Shown: piece after piece, positions 16,896 through 26,121 of the stretch | Numbering within the stretch: the stretch's first letter is position 1 | Layout: every line of letters starts with the position of its first letter | Assembly (NCBI GenBank): GCA_903837595.1 | Contig: CAILVI010000099.1 | Coordinates: forward strand, 1 to 64,000 | DNA: 64,000 nt | DNA from: an uncultured Thiodictyon sp. | Lineage (GTDB): Bacteria > Pseudomonadota > Gammaproteobacteria > Chromatiales > Chromatiaceae | Direction: 5' to 3' | Program-made: the position numbers and the translations under genes | Notes under the pieces: generated by a model | What the model was told of the DNA's origin: nothing | Seen by the model: only the letters and a program-made list of their open reading frames with translations | The model's database searches: none

Positions 16896-18575
16896 ATGCC
16901 AATGCCTGAAATGAAAAACTCTTTTTTCGTTATGATTTCTCGTTTTCCATTTTTCGATGATTCAAATGTGGCAGGAGTCAGCAATACAGCCGCAGTCAGC
17001 CTCCAACCTGGTTGGCAAGAGAAGCTGCTTCGCTTACCGACCAGCCGGTCGCGCATTCTTGCACTCATTGCAATAGTGTTGCTTCACCTAATCCCTACTA
17101 CGGGTTATGCCGAGGAAGCGCTGGAGACTTGGGCGAAAGGCTACATGCAATGGACTGATATTTTTCCTGAAATGGTCGCAGGCACTGACCTGGTGATAAA
17201 GGATAATGCGGTCGGCGAAAAAGAGTTGTTCATTGCCAATGAAAAGAAATGGAGTGTTCTGGTTCGAATTTATGACGACAATCACGCACTGATCGCGGAG
17301 AAGATCGTGATACCTCGAACCAGGACAATGATCGGTGATATTGTTGACCTGATCGAAAATCCTTTGATGGTAGATTACCAAGCCTACCTTGATGGGACCT
17401 TTATGTCTGCCCTGACCCCTACTGGTTTAACGGCCAGTAACGCCCCGCCGGTGGGATCGGTTGACTTTGTCTTAGGCAGCAAGAAAGCGTTGACCGCCTC
17501 CATTATTTGCGCCATTGGATCCCTGCTCGACGTAGGCGTTGATCTGTTGGCGATTGTGGTTCCGGAAAATCTTGATAAGACGGGCTTTTTGTATTTTATT
17601 CGCACGGCTTTCATAAGTGAGGCGTTGCATGATCCCGAGTTGCTGACAAATGTCGGGATCTTGATTCCCGGCATTATCGAAGGCCAGACCATCCAAGAAC
17701 GCGAGAACGCACTATCCAATATCGCGGGTGTCTATGCTGATTGGGCGATAATCAAGCTGGAGACGATTTGGGCCAAGTATCTGACTAAGACATTTCTTGA
17801 GCCGCAATTTCAGATGACGGATGCCATGAAGACGGGCTTCAATAAAGCATTTGTCCAACTCAAAGCATTGCGAACGCTGTCCAAGATCGGCGGCGTGGCC
17901 GCCGCGATCAGCGCAATCACTGCGGAAATGAAGCGCGGAAACGAAAGAGTTTACGCGATCCAGCTTTTTCAAAACCACAGTACGGCCAGGCCCAAGCTTG
18001 CCGTGGATGTACCCCCGAACTCACTGCTTGGCAATGGTATCGAATACTTGCTGATGCAAGGAGTGACCGAGGTGACTTCGCTGCTGGACGACAATGGTTA
18101 CTTGCACCAGCAAGATGCGATAACCACGGCTGAATTTGAAGGCTTGGTCAATGGTGTTAATCGGTCGGTGACAAAGGCCGCTTCAGCGCCCGGAATGCTC
18201 TATGCGTGGTTGCCGTCCGCGTATCCGACCAGACTAGATACACTTGATGCCATGTATATGATATACGAAAAGCTCTATCCAGTATCTCTTCAAAGCATGA
18301 CGATCTGCGCATTGGGAAATAATATTAATCTGACACGTGTCAAGCGAAAGTATTTCTTTGATAACGAGTTCATCGATATCAAGAATAACTATAGCATTGG
18401 CTATGCGCTCAAAGCCTATGCGGTGGTTCCGGTCATCTCCCATCGAGATATTTTTCTGCCTGCCGAGCACCTCCTGACGGACACGCTAACGAAGGCCGAG
18501 GCGATCTATTTGATGTACGACCTGGCGTTTTTCCATTCGACCCGCTCGTCTCAAGAGAGCGATCCGGTCAACTAA
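16896..18575 (+). CDS. Exported protein of unknown function with S-layer-homology-like segment
   Basis: 559 aa, not matched to a named family. A hydrophobic stretch at about residues 53-70 (RILALIAIVLLHLIPTTGYA, then EEALE) looks like a signal peptide with a long n-region; ATGs at 16896, 16902 and 16911 are all possible. Mid-protein hydrophobic helices occur around KALTASIICAIGSLLDVGVD. The stretch from about residue 375 (GIEYLLMQGVTEVTSLLDDN, then YLHQQDAITTAEFEGLVNGV) has the spacing of an SLH unit (aromatic, turn, I-T-x-A-E-F, helix). The DNA is much more AT-rich than the core. It lies 20 nt upstream of another SLH-like giant protein, so the pair is probably co-transcribed and surface-located. 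Function unknown. Confidence 0.65.
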   Translation: MPMPEMKNSFFVMISRFPFFDDSNVAGVSNTAAVSLQPGWQEKLLRLPTSRSRILALIAIVLLHLIPTTGYAEEALETWAKGYMQWTDIFPEMVAGTDLVIKDNAVGEKELFIANEKKWSVLVRIYDDNHALIAEKIVIPRTRTMIGDIVDLIENPLMVDYQAYLDGTFMSALTPTGLTASNAPPVGSVDFVLGSKKALTASIICAIGSLLDVGVDLLAIVVPENLDKTGFLYFIRTAFISEALHDPELLTNVGILIPGIIEGQTIQERENALSNIAGVYADWAIIKLETIWAKYLTKTFLEPQFQMTDAMKTGFNKAFVQLKALRTLSKIGGVAAAISAITAEMKRGNERVYAIQLFQNHSTARPKLAVDVPPNSLLGNGIEYLLMQGVTEVTSLLDDNGYLHQQDAITTAEFEGLVNGVNRSVTKAASAPGMLYAWLPSAYPTRLDTLDAMYMIYEKLYPVSLQSMTICALGNNINLTRVKRKYFFDNEFIDIKNNYSIGYALKAYAVVPVISHRDIFLPAEHLLTDTLTKAEAIYLMYDLAFFHSTRSSQESDPVN

Positions 18576-18595
18576 TCCGCTACCGGACAATCATC

Positions 18596-21253
18596 ATGAC
18601 TCACTCCAGTCCTGGAAACGTCGCCGGCGCGGTGGCTATGACTCTCTATCGTCAGATACACGTGGGGTGGCGGTTACCTACCCTCGGTCTTTTTCCGGTC
18701 TTCTCGAGAACCCTTGTGGCCAGCGGCAGCCAGCGGGCACTGGCGCTATTGCTGATGCTGGCTTTGCTTGCACCGGCCACGCCGGCGTTGAGCGCGCTGC
18801 CGGCCGCACCGGCTATCGAGCCGCTCGTCGCCGACCTCAGCGCCACCAATCCGTTGGTGGACCGCATGCAGTTGCTGCTGCATCTCGATGATACCCTGGC
18901 GCGCTCTGACGCCGTCGTTTTGCTCGATACTTTTCTGATCCATCTCCAGCCGCTGTTCAACAAGAATTCTGCCGCGTTTACCAATCCCTTCGCTGACGTC
19001 GATGAGGGCGCCGAGTACTATCCGTCTTTGGCCAGGCTCGCGCACTACGCAGGGACCGCCGATCCGCGCACGGTGCTCACTAAGACCAACACCCTCTTCA
19101 ATCCGTTGGATGCCGTGTTGCGACAGGAGTTCGTCGCCATGGTCTTACAGGGCATCGACGTGCCGCTGTCCGGCGCGCCGGACGTGCTGGCGGATTTTCT
19201 GGATGGAGAAAGCATTCGTGGGCTGTGGCCGGCGCCTTATTTCAATACCGCAGTGGCGCTGGGGATCATTGCCGGCAACGCCGGCTATCTGTACCCGGCG
19301 AATGCGTTGACGATCCGGGAGGCGCTTTACATACTGCAGCGGTCCATTGCCCAGGCTCGGCACACTGGCGATGATGCCTCCTTCGAGCTACTCGCTGCCT
19401 TGGCGGTCGACTCCATGCTGGCCCGTGAACTGGGGGCAGATCATGAGCCGACACGCTATCTGCCGGATGCCGTGGCGATCAAGATCCAGAACATTGAGGT
19501 GATTGCTGACGCCGCCGCGCATGATGCCTGTGGGCCTAATGCCGTCGTGCTGCGGGTGAACAGCAGTGTGGCGGCGCTGCCGGAGGTGAATCCGTATTAT
19601 TGGTGGAAGAGTCAATATGGATATTTTCGCCGCCACCCCGCCGGACCGCGTTTCGATCAGGTGTGCTTTTTTGGTGATCATTTCCCCCCGGCCACCGGTT
19701 ATCGTATTACGGTCAGTGGCGGTGACGATATCGGCTTTATCGATTCCTTTGACAAGACGATTCCCTCTGATGTCTTTGCCTACGGTGGTGTCACAACATC
19801 CGATGCGTGGGTGGTGTCGACTGGCGTGCAGATCGCCGGAATGACAGCGTCGATGCGCGCCCGTGGCGCTTTCAGGATCGATCTCGGGGGGACCCGGGCG
19901 ACCAAGACCGCAGTCGACCTGGGCATCGAGCGGGTCAACATTACTCTGCTTTTTACTGACGGCTCAGAGACCAGCGTGTTTTCCGGGCAACCGCAAGGCA
20001 AGATCGTCCGATTCATTGCGCCGGACCTTCCACCAAGGTATGGCCAACGCGTCAGGCTCAGGATCGAGGCGAATACTCAAGGCGTGCAATCACAGTTCAC
20101 CACCGCTGAGATTTCCTATCTGCCCAGGTTTTTTGTTCGTGGACGGGTTTACAATGCACCCGCTGGCGCCCAGCAGGCGAGCTTCGTAACGATCGGCGCG
20201 GAGCGCGCTACTATTGATAGCGAAGGCTTTTTTGTTCATGAGCTGACATCGTTGGAAGTCCCTCAGACGTTCAATGTTGCGCCGCAGAGTTTCGCTGGCA
20301 CGAATGTCTTTACCCCCCAGAGTGCTGTTCTCGATTATCGAACGCCAGCGCCCTTCCTGATCTTTTTCGGAGAAAACCTCTATGGTGTCGCCCCCTATCG
20401 CTTGGCTGGAGCCATCAGCGATGCGGGCGGATCGCCGCTAGCTGGGGCGCAAGTTGAGGCATTCCAGTGGAATACCTCTGGTTACTGGAGTGGCACCGGT
20501 CGTGTCCAATCAGCGGCCGACGGTCGCTTTCGTTTCGATGGCCTGGCGGCGGGCAATTACCGTATCTGCGCACATTGGGTCTTTGCCAATGAGTCCTTTG
20601 ACGATTGGGTCTTTGCCAATGAGTCCTTTGACGCGTGCTATGGCAGCGGTACTTCGGCGGGTGACGCAACTGATATCGAGTTGACGAGCGAGGGTGCTGC
20701 CGTTGCAGACCTCGGGATCTCAGTTCCGGTTTCGACCGGCGGGATCGCCGGTAGTGTGCGGAGTGTGGCGGGCGATCCACTCGGTGTGGGAGTCAGCGCC
20801 TATCGTTGGAATGCCAGCGCCGGCACTTGGCAGGGCGCTGGCTGGAGCACGAGCGACGGCACCCCGACAGGTGCCGGTAACTATGCCTTTGCGGGCTTGC
20901 TCGCGGGTACCTACAGGGTCTGCGTTACCGGTAACGACGCCTATGTCGCTAGCTGTTTCAACGATGCCTCGGCCCTGGATTCGGCGAGTGATATCGTTGT
21001 GTCAGGCAATGCGGTGGTTTCTGGTATTGATGCCCGGCTAAAGCCGGCGGGACATATTGCCGGTACCGTCACTGACGCGACAGGAGCGGCCCTGGCGGGA
21101 GTCGGTGTCGGCTCTTTTCTCTGGCGCGGTACGACTGGTGTTTGGGAGCGGGTGGGGTTCGAGCGTGACCGAAGGCGATGGCAGCTACGAACTCGGCGGT
21201 CTCGGCAGCGGGGATCACCGGGTCTGCTTCTTCTATTGGTTCGGCGGCAATGA
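18596..21253 (+). CDS. Giant surface protein, N-terminal part: signal, SLH-like units, first Cys-paired repeats (frameshifted)
   Basis: The first 885-codon segment of what should be one protein of about 2,457 aa (18596-25970). The signal sequence is ALALLLMLALLAPATPALSA (about residues 48-67). SLH-like units follow: NPFADVDEGAEYYPSLARLA to LRQEFVAMVLQGI, then NTAVALGIIAGNAGYLYPAN with LTIREALYILQRSI. After a beta-rich region come carboxypeptidase-regulatory/SdrD-like repeats of about 95 aa, each with paired cysteines (YRICAH...CYGSG; YRVCVTG...SCFND). At 21154-21157 a GGGG run shifts the frame; deleting one G gives GVWERVGSSVTEGDGSYELG, matching the sister repeats. The residues after that point in this frame (FERDRRRWQLRTRRSRQ) are not real. 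The gene follows the 559-aa exported protein by 20 nt. Confidence 0.75.
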   Translation: MTHSSPGNVAGAVAMTLYRQIHVGWRLPTLGLFPVFSRTLVASGSQRALALLLMLALLAPATPALSALPAAPAIEPLVADLSATNPLVDRMQLLLHLDDTLARSDAVVLLDTFLIHLQPLFNKNSAAFTNPFADVDEGAEYYPSLARLAHYAGTADPRTVLTKTNTLFNPLDAVLRQEFVAMVLQGIDVPLSGAPDVLADFLDGESIRGLWPAPYFNTAVALGIIAGNAGYLYPANALTIREALYILQRSIAQARHTGDDASFELLAALAVDSMLARELGADHEPTRYLPDAVAIKIQNIEVIADAAAHDACGPNAVVLRVNSSVAALPEVNPYYWWKSQYGYFRRHPAGPRFDQVCFFGDHFPPATGYRITVSGGDDIGFIDSFDKTIPSDVFAYGGVTTSDAWVVSTGVQIAGMTASMRARGAFRIDLGGTRATKTAVDLGIERVNITLLFTDGSETSVFSGQPQGKIVRFIAPDLPPRYGQRVRLRIEANTQGVQSQFTTAEISYLPRFFVRGRVYNAPAGAQQASFVTIGAERATIDSEGFFVHELTSLEVPQTFNVAPQSFAGTNVFTPQSAVLDYRTPAPFLIFFGENLYGVAPYRLAGAISDAGGSPLAGAQVEAFQWNTSGYWSGTGRVQSAADGRFRFDGLAAGNYRICAHWVFANESFDDWVFANESFDACYGSGTSAGDATDIELTSEGAAVADLGISVPVSTGGIAGSVRSVAGDPLGVGVSAYRWNASAGTWQGAGWSTSDGTPTGAGNYAFAGLLAGTYRVCVTGNDAYVASCFNDASALDSASDIVVSGNAVVSGIDARLKPAGHIAGTVTDATGAALAGVGVGSFLWRGTTGVWERVGFERDRRRWQLRTRRSRQRGSPGLLLLLVRRQ
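20574..20633 (+). repeat. Perfect 30-bp tandem duplication inside the giant surface gene
   Basis: The 30-bp unit starting ATTGGGTCTTTGCCAATGAG is present twice without any mismatch (20574-20603, 20604-20633). It encodes the repeated decapeptide WVFANESFDD / WVFANESFDA. In-frame and identical, it looks recent and could still slip. Confidence 0.9.
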
Positions 21254-24200
21254 CTTGACTGAATGCTACGATCAGGCTCCCGATCAGACGGGCGCCCGTG
21301 CCATTGCCATCAGCACTGGGCGACGGGTTGCGGGAATCAATGCCCAGATGCCTGATGGGGGATCAATCTCCGGCGTGGTAACAGATGACGGGGGACAGCC
21401 CCTCGCGGGGCGGCGCGTCAGGGCGATGGTCTGGCGTGACCTCGGGGTCAACGCGGGCTATTGGGCGGAAGTCCATGTGATAGATAGTGGCATGGATGGC
21501 AGTTATGAACTGGCACGCTTGAGACCAGGCAGCTATCGCATCTGTGTCGATGCCACTCAGCAATCCGTGGGGGGCTGTTGGTCCGATGCCTTTGGCGTGG
21601 CTGATGCTAGAGACATTGCGATTGGTCCGGGAAGTCGGGTGGTCGCCATTGACTTTACTCTGGGAACGGCGGGGCATATCGCGGGGAGGCTACTGCTTAA
21701 ATCGGGCGCGCCGCCGTCCCAATGTTATATCCAGGGCTACGTTCAGGGCTCCGACACGATATGGAGTTACTCTGTTAATGGTGTGGGAACATATTCCGAT
21801 GCGAATGGACATTACGATCTGGGGGGATTGAGGGCCGGCAGTTATCGGGTCTGCTTTTTCTGCTCCGATGGAACGATCGACGTTTCCGAGTGCTACGATA
21901 ATGTTTCGCAGCTCGACGCCGCTTCTACGATTCCGATTCAGGTGGTTGCGGGGGCAACCACCGACGGGATCGATGCCGTTGCGGATAAGGCGGGTGCGGT
22001 TGGGCCGGTCACCGGATATCTCTCAGGGAAAGTTACGGATGTGCAGGGCAACCCGTTGAAGAACGTGCAGATTAGCGCATACCAGAGGGCTCAGCCGGCT
22101 GGGTCATGGTCGGGGGTTGGGGGTGCGGCGACCGATGCACTGGGCCGCTACGAAGTAGCTGGATTGGTGCCGGGTACTTACCATGTCTGCTTTTATGACA
22201 GTGCGCAGGGAGACTATGTTGATTCCTGCTTCAATCGTGCTGCCGAGGTCGCTCAGGCCACTGACGTTGTCGTGAATGCGGGGGCCACAACCGCTGGGAT
22301 CAATACCCAATTGGCGCTGGCCGGGCACATTACCGGTACCCTCACCGGTGCCGGCGGCAGCCCTTTGTCGGGTTTTCAATTGGCGGCCGAGACCTTGAAT
22401 GCCAGCGATAACACCTGGCAATGGGCCGGGGCAGAATATGGCTTGACCGGACCCGGCGGGAACTACGATCTCGGCAGGTTAGATACTGGGACCTACCGGG
22501 TCTGTTTCTTCGACTACAGCGGAATCTATGTCCAGGAGTGTTACAATGATGCGCTATCCGTTGATAGCGCCGTTGATTTAGCCGTGACCGCCGGGCAGAC
22601 CAAAGGCGGAATCGATGCGCAATTGGCGCTGGCCGGGCACATCACCGGCACCGTGACCAGTGCCGGCGGCAGCTCCCTGTCGGGTATTCAGGTACAGGCC
22701 CAGACCTGGGATGCCAGCCGTACTACCTGGCAATGGGAGGGGGCAGTGATGACCGGAGCCGGTGGGACCTATGATCTCGGCGGGCTGGGTGGCGGGACTT
22801 ACCGCGTCTGTTTCTCCGACACCAACAACGGAACCTATGCCCAGGAGTGTTACAACGACGCGATCTCGGTGGACAGTGCCGTAGACGTGGTTGTGACCGC
22901 CGGTCAGACGAAAGCCGGGATCAATGCCCAATTGGCGCTGGCCGGACATATCACTGGTGCCGTGACCGGTGCTGGTGGCAGTCCCCTGGAGGGCATTCAG
23001 GTAAACTGGGATGTCCGCAGTAATACCTTGCAATGGGGCGGGGCGGTAGCGACCGGGTCCGGCGGAACCTATGATATCGGCGGTCTGCGTGCTGGGACTT
23101 ACCGGGTGTGTTTCTCCGACGCCAGCCGGGGCACCTATGCCAAAGAATGCTACAACGACGCGCTATCCATTGACAGAGCCGTTGACTTGACCGTGACCGC
23201 CGGACAGACCACCGCTGGGATCAGTGCCCAGTTGGCGCTGGCCGGTCATGTGACCGGTACCGTGACCGCCGCCGGCAGTCCCGTCTCGGGATTAACAGTA
23301 CAAGCCCAGGTCTGGAACGCCGGCACCAAGTTCTGGGATTGGGTGGAAAACACGTTCACTGCTGTCGACGGAACCTACAATCTCGTATTGGGCGCCGGCA
23401 TTTATCGGGTCTGCTTCGGCAACTGGAATAGCGACAGCCGCTATGTCACCCAGTGTTACATCAGCGGCTCTAGTCAGAATGGTGGCACTGACGTGACCGT
23501 GATCGTCGGGCAGACCGTTCCTAACATCAACGCCCAATTGGTGTCCCCGGCGCACATCACCGGCACCGTGACCAACTCGCTGGGGGGGGCGGCGGCGGGT
23601 ATCCAGGTGCAGGCCCAGACCTGGAATGCCAGTGCCAATTACTGGCAATGGGCGGGAAACACCACCACCGGTCCCAACGGCACCTATGACCTCGGTGGAC
23701 TGGGTGCCGGCACCTATCAGGCCTGCTTCTATGGTTGGAATCCCTATGTCCAACAGTGCTCAACCGGCAGCGCAGGAGTCTACGTTACCAACGTGACCTT
23801 GGCCGCTGGGCAGACGGTCGCAGGCATCAATGCCGTGGCGGTCGATGCGCTCCCGCCCACGGTTCTCAGCCTGCAACCCACTGACGGCACCTCGGGTGTG
23901 CCGGTGGATCAGCTGATCGTCGTGCAGTTCGATCGGTCCATGGATGGCAATTGCCAGGTGCAATTGTCCGATTGGTTCGGCGGCTCCAATCTGACGGGTC
24001 AGATGACCTGGTCGCAGACGGCGCGGCTAAACGATACCCTGACCTTTGTGCCCGCTGCGCCCTTGCGTTACAGCATGGGATACGATCTGGTCGTGTCCAG
24101 GTGCCATGACACCAATGGGATTGCGGTCGGTGGCTACGAGTGGAGCGTGCATCACTTCTTCTCGACCGCCGGCGCTCCCGGCGACACCTCGGCCCCCCAG

Positions 24201-25970
24201 TTGACCTCGACTGCGCCTTATGTCGGTCAGGTGGGCGGTGACGCCTCGCACATTCTCATCGTATTCGACAAACCGATCGATGCGGCGACGATCAACTCGC
24301 TCTCGGTGTCGCTGAACGGTGCGTCGTCTTACCGGCTGCAGCCCGAGGGTTTTGACCTGAACATCTGGCCGCAGGGCTTGCAGGCTCACAGTCAATATCA
24401 GGTCGTCTTGACGACCGCCGTGGCCGATGCGCAGGGGCACCCCTTGGCCGCGCCCTATACTTTCAGCTTCAACAGCGGCGCGGGGGATACCATCGCCCCG
24501 ACGGTCGTGCAGACGCGCCCGGCCGATCAGTCGCCCGGCTTGGAGTGGGAGTCGATCGGGGTCTTTTTCTCCGAGAGCATGAACCCGGACACCATCAGTC
24601 TGACCACTGTGCGGGTCTTCGACGAGACCTCAGGGGGTACCCAGGTCGGTATCCACATCTATAAGGATCGGGTCGCCGAGGACGGCGCGCGTGCCAAGAT
24701 CGAGATCGACCGGGCCTTTGCCGAGGGCGGGCGCTGGCAGCGGGGTCATACCTATCGCGTCGAACTCGCCCCGACCATGACGGACCTGGCCGGTAATCCG
24801 TTGGCCAGCGCCTCGGTGTTTCGCTTTGCCGTTGCCAGTTCGCCGAATACACCACCCCAGATGATGGGCGAAGGTGACATCCTGGCCTACCGCCAACCGG
24901 ACGGGCGGGTGACCTTGGATATCGCGGTTATTGCCAGCAGCACCACCGGCGGGACGCTCGCCGTCTCGGTGGCGGACCTGACCCAGTCCGGTAAGGTCTG
25001 GAGCAATCTTCAGCAGAGTGGCTGGCAATATGTCTACACGACTCTGGCCGGCGGGAATGAGGGTCTGAACATCGGTCCGCACCAACTGCGTATCACCGTC
25101 ACCGATCCGTCCAACGCTCAGACACGGACACTGCTCCGGACCATCCATGTATTCGACGCTGTGCCGGTGCTGACCGGCGGTCCGGCCGATCAAGCGACTG
25201 GCGTGTCCCTGCAGCCCAGTTTCAGCTTCAGTACCACTGGGGTGACCGGGGCCGCGTCTTACATGCTGGCGATCATGGACGCGACCAGTGGCGATATGAT
25301 CTTCCTGCGCCCGATCCTGCCGAATGCCGGGACATCGTATTCATTGCAAGTCCCGCCGTCGCAGGCCCTGGCGCCGAACACCGCCTATCGGTGGTCGGTC
25401 TCCGCCTTCGACTCGCTGGGATGGCCGGTGGGACAGGCCTTGAGCCTGGAGCACGGTTTCACGACCGGGTCCGGCGGTGCGCCCCTAAATCATACCCTGA
25501 CGGTGAACCAGACCGGTACCGGAGCGGGCACCGTCGGCGGGGGCGGGACCTATGGCTACAACACCCAGGTGACCCCCACGGCCACCGCGGCGGCTGGGTC
25601 GACCTTCGCCGGGTGGAGCTCAACCGGTTGCGCCAGCGCCTTCGCGCTGACCGCCAACACCACCTGCACCGCCACCTTCACGCTCAACGCCCCCGCTGCC
25701 ATCGCCATCACGACTGGCGCGACGCCAGCTGCGGGCGTTACGGTGACTTGTACCCCCAACCCGGTCCCCGTGGGCGGCGCCAGCACCTGCACCGCCACGC
25801 TCAACCCTGGTTACCTCTTCAACGGTTGGCGCGGAGACTGTGCGGGCCAAGTCGGAGCGATCTGCACCCTAACCAATATCACCTCAGCCAGGACCGTCGC
25901 GGCGACTTATGTCGAGTGGACCCAGGTGCTGCCCAGTCGCGGTGGTTGGCGGGCGACCCTGGGGCAATGA
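21057..25970 (+). CDS. Giant surface protein, C-terminal part: Cys-paired repeats, SbsA-like Ig domains, InlB-like C-terminus
   Basis: The continuation of the gene starting at 18596. The genuine frame begins at about 21158; the open-frame start at 21057 has no biological meaning. It carries repeats 4-11 of an eleven-repeat array, with units like GHITGTVTSAGGSSLSGIQV, GTYDLGGLGGGTYRVCFSD and YAQECYNDAISVDSAVDVVV. Two cysteines per unit (RVCF and ECYND) suggest a disulfide in each. Then come three SbsA-type Ig-like domains, each opening with a PPTVLSLQPTDGTSGV-like strand and an FDRSMDG/FDKPIDA/FSESMNP motif. A further Ig-like region (GPADQATGVSLQPSFSFSTT) and an InlB-type repeat (YNTQVTPTATAAAGSTFAGW) close the protein. 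No sorting motif was recognised at the end (WTQVLPSRGGWRATLGQ). An adhesin or S-layer-associated role is inferred. Confidence 0.75.
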   Translation: MPVPSLTRQERPWRESVSALFSGAVRLVFGSGWGSSVTEGDGSYELGGLGSGDHRVCFFYWFGGNDLTECYDQAPDQTGARAIAISTGRRVAGINAQMPDGGSISGVVTDDGGQPLAGRRVRAMVWRDLGVNAGYWAEVHVIDSGMDGSYELARLRPGSYRICVDATQQSVGGCWSDAFGVADARDIAIGPGSRVVAIDFTLGTAGHIAGRLLLKSGAPPSQCYIQGYVQGSDTIWSYSVNGVGTYSDANGHYDLGGLRAGSYRVCFFCSDGTIDVSECYDNVSQLDAASTIPIQVVAGATTDGIDAVADKAGAVGPVTGYLSGKVTDVQGNPLKNVQISAYQRAQPAGSWSGVGGAATDALGRYEVAGLVPGTYHVCFYDSAQGDYVDSCFNRAAEVAQATDVVVNAGATTAGINTQLALAGHITGTLTGAGGSPLSGFQLAAETLNASDNTWQWAGAEYGLTGPGGNYDLGRLDTGTYRVCFFDYSGIYVQECYNDALSVDSAVDLAVTAGQTKGGIDAQLALAGHITGTVTSAGGSSLSGIQVQAQTWDASRTTWQWEGAVMTGAGGTYDLGGLGGGTYRVCFSDTNNGTYAQECYNDAISVDSAVDVVVTAGQTKAGINAQLALAGHITGAVTGAGGSPLEGIQVNWDVRSNTLQWGGAVATGSGGTYDIGGLRAGTYRVCFSDASRGTYAKECYNDALSIDRAVDLTVTAGQTTAGISAQLALAGHVTGTVTAAGSPVSGLTVQAQVWNAGTKFWDWVENTFTAVDGTYNLVLGAGIYRVCFGNWNSDSRYVTQCYISGSSQNGGTDVTVIVGQTVPNINAQLVSPAHITGTVTNSLGGAAAGIQVQAQTWNASANYWQWAGNTTTGPNGTYDLGGLGAGTYQACFYGWNPYVQQCSTGSAGVYVTNVTLAAGQTVAGINAVAVDALPPTVLSLQPTDGTSGVPVDQLIVVQFDRSMDGNCQVQLSDWFGGSNLTGQMTWSQTARLNDTLTFVPAAPLRYSMGYDLVVSRCHDTNGIAVGGYEWSVHHFFSTAGAPGDTSAPQLTSTAPYVGQVGGDASHILIVFDKPIDAATINSLSVSLNGASSYRLQPEGFDLNIWPQGLQAHSQYQVVLTTAVADAQGHPLAAPYTFSFNSGAGDTIAPTVVQTRPADQSPGLEWESIGVFFSESMNPDTISLTTVRVFDETSGGTQVGIHIYKDRVAEDGARAKIEIDRAFAEGGRWQRGHTYRVELAPTMTDLAGNPLASASVFRFAVASSPNTPPQMMGEGDILAYRQPDGRVTLDIAVIASSTTGGTLAVSVADLTQSGKVWSNLQQSGWQYVYTTLAGGNEGLNIGPHQLRITVTDPSNAQTRTLLRTIHVFDAVPVLTGGPADQATGVSLQPSFSFSTTGVTGAASYMLAIMDATSGDMIFLRPILPNAGTSYSLQVPPSQALAPNTAYRWSVSAFDSLGWPVGQALSLEHGFTTGSGGAPLNHTLTVNQTGTGAGTVGGGGTYGYNTQVTPTATAAAGSTFAGWSSTGCASAFALTANTTCTATFTLNAPAAIAITTGATPAAGVTVTCTPNPVPVGGASTCTATLNPGYLFNGWRGDCAGQVGAICTLTNITSARTVAATYVEWTQVLPSRGGWRATLGQ

Positions 25971-25986
25971 TTGCAGCAGGGCGCGT

Positions 25987-26030
25987 AGCGCCCAACACCG
26001 GCGTGACATCGTTGGAACGGTGTCACGAGA
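25987..26030 (+). repeat. Covarying hairpin repeat, copy 1
   Basis: A 44-nt unit that recurs at 41674-41717 with 39/44 identity. Its core GTGACATCGTTGGAACGGTG forms, with the following TCAC, a hairpin. The second copy replaces a T-A pair by C-G (CGTtggaACG to CGCtggaGCG), a compensatory change that preserves the stem. It sits 16 nt after the giant gene's stop and may act as a terminator; it is probably a REP-like family. Confidence 0.6.
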
Positions 26031-26121
26031 AAGATCGAGCAAGACCTTGCCGGGAGTCCGCCCGGCGGCTAACATCGGGCACTCTGCGGTTTCCTATCCG
26101 CTTTGGAGTGACCGGAAAGAC

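Noticed and set aside
21057..21157. Independent start of a second surface protein at 21057
   Set aside because: The residues before about 21158 in that frame are not repeat-like; the upstream frame carries the matching half of the repeat, so this is one gene with a frameshift.
22300..23560. CRISPR array or DNA satellite
   Set aside because: The periodicity is about 300 bp, codon-phased and encodes the Cys-paired protein repeats; there are no short exact repeats with unique spacers.
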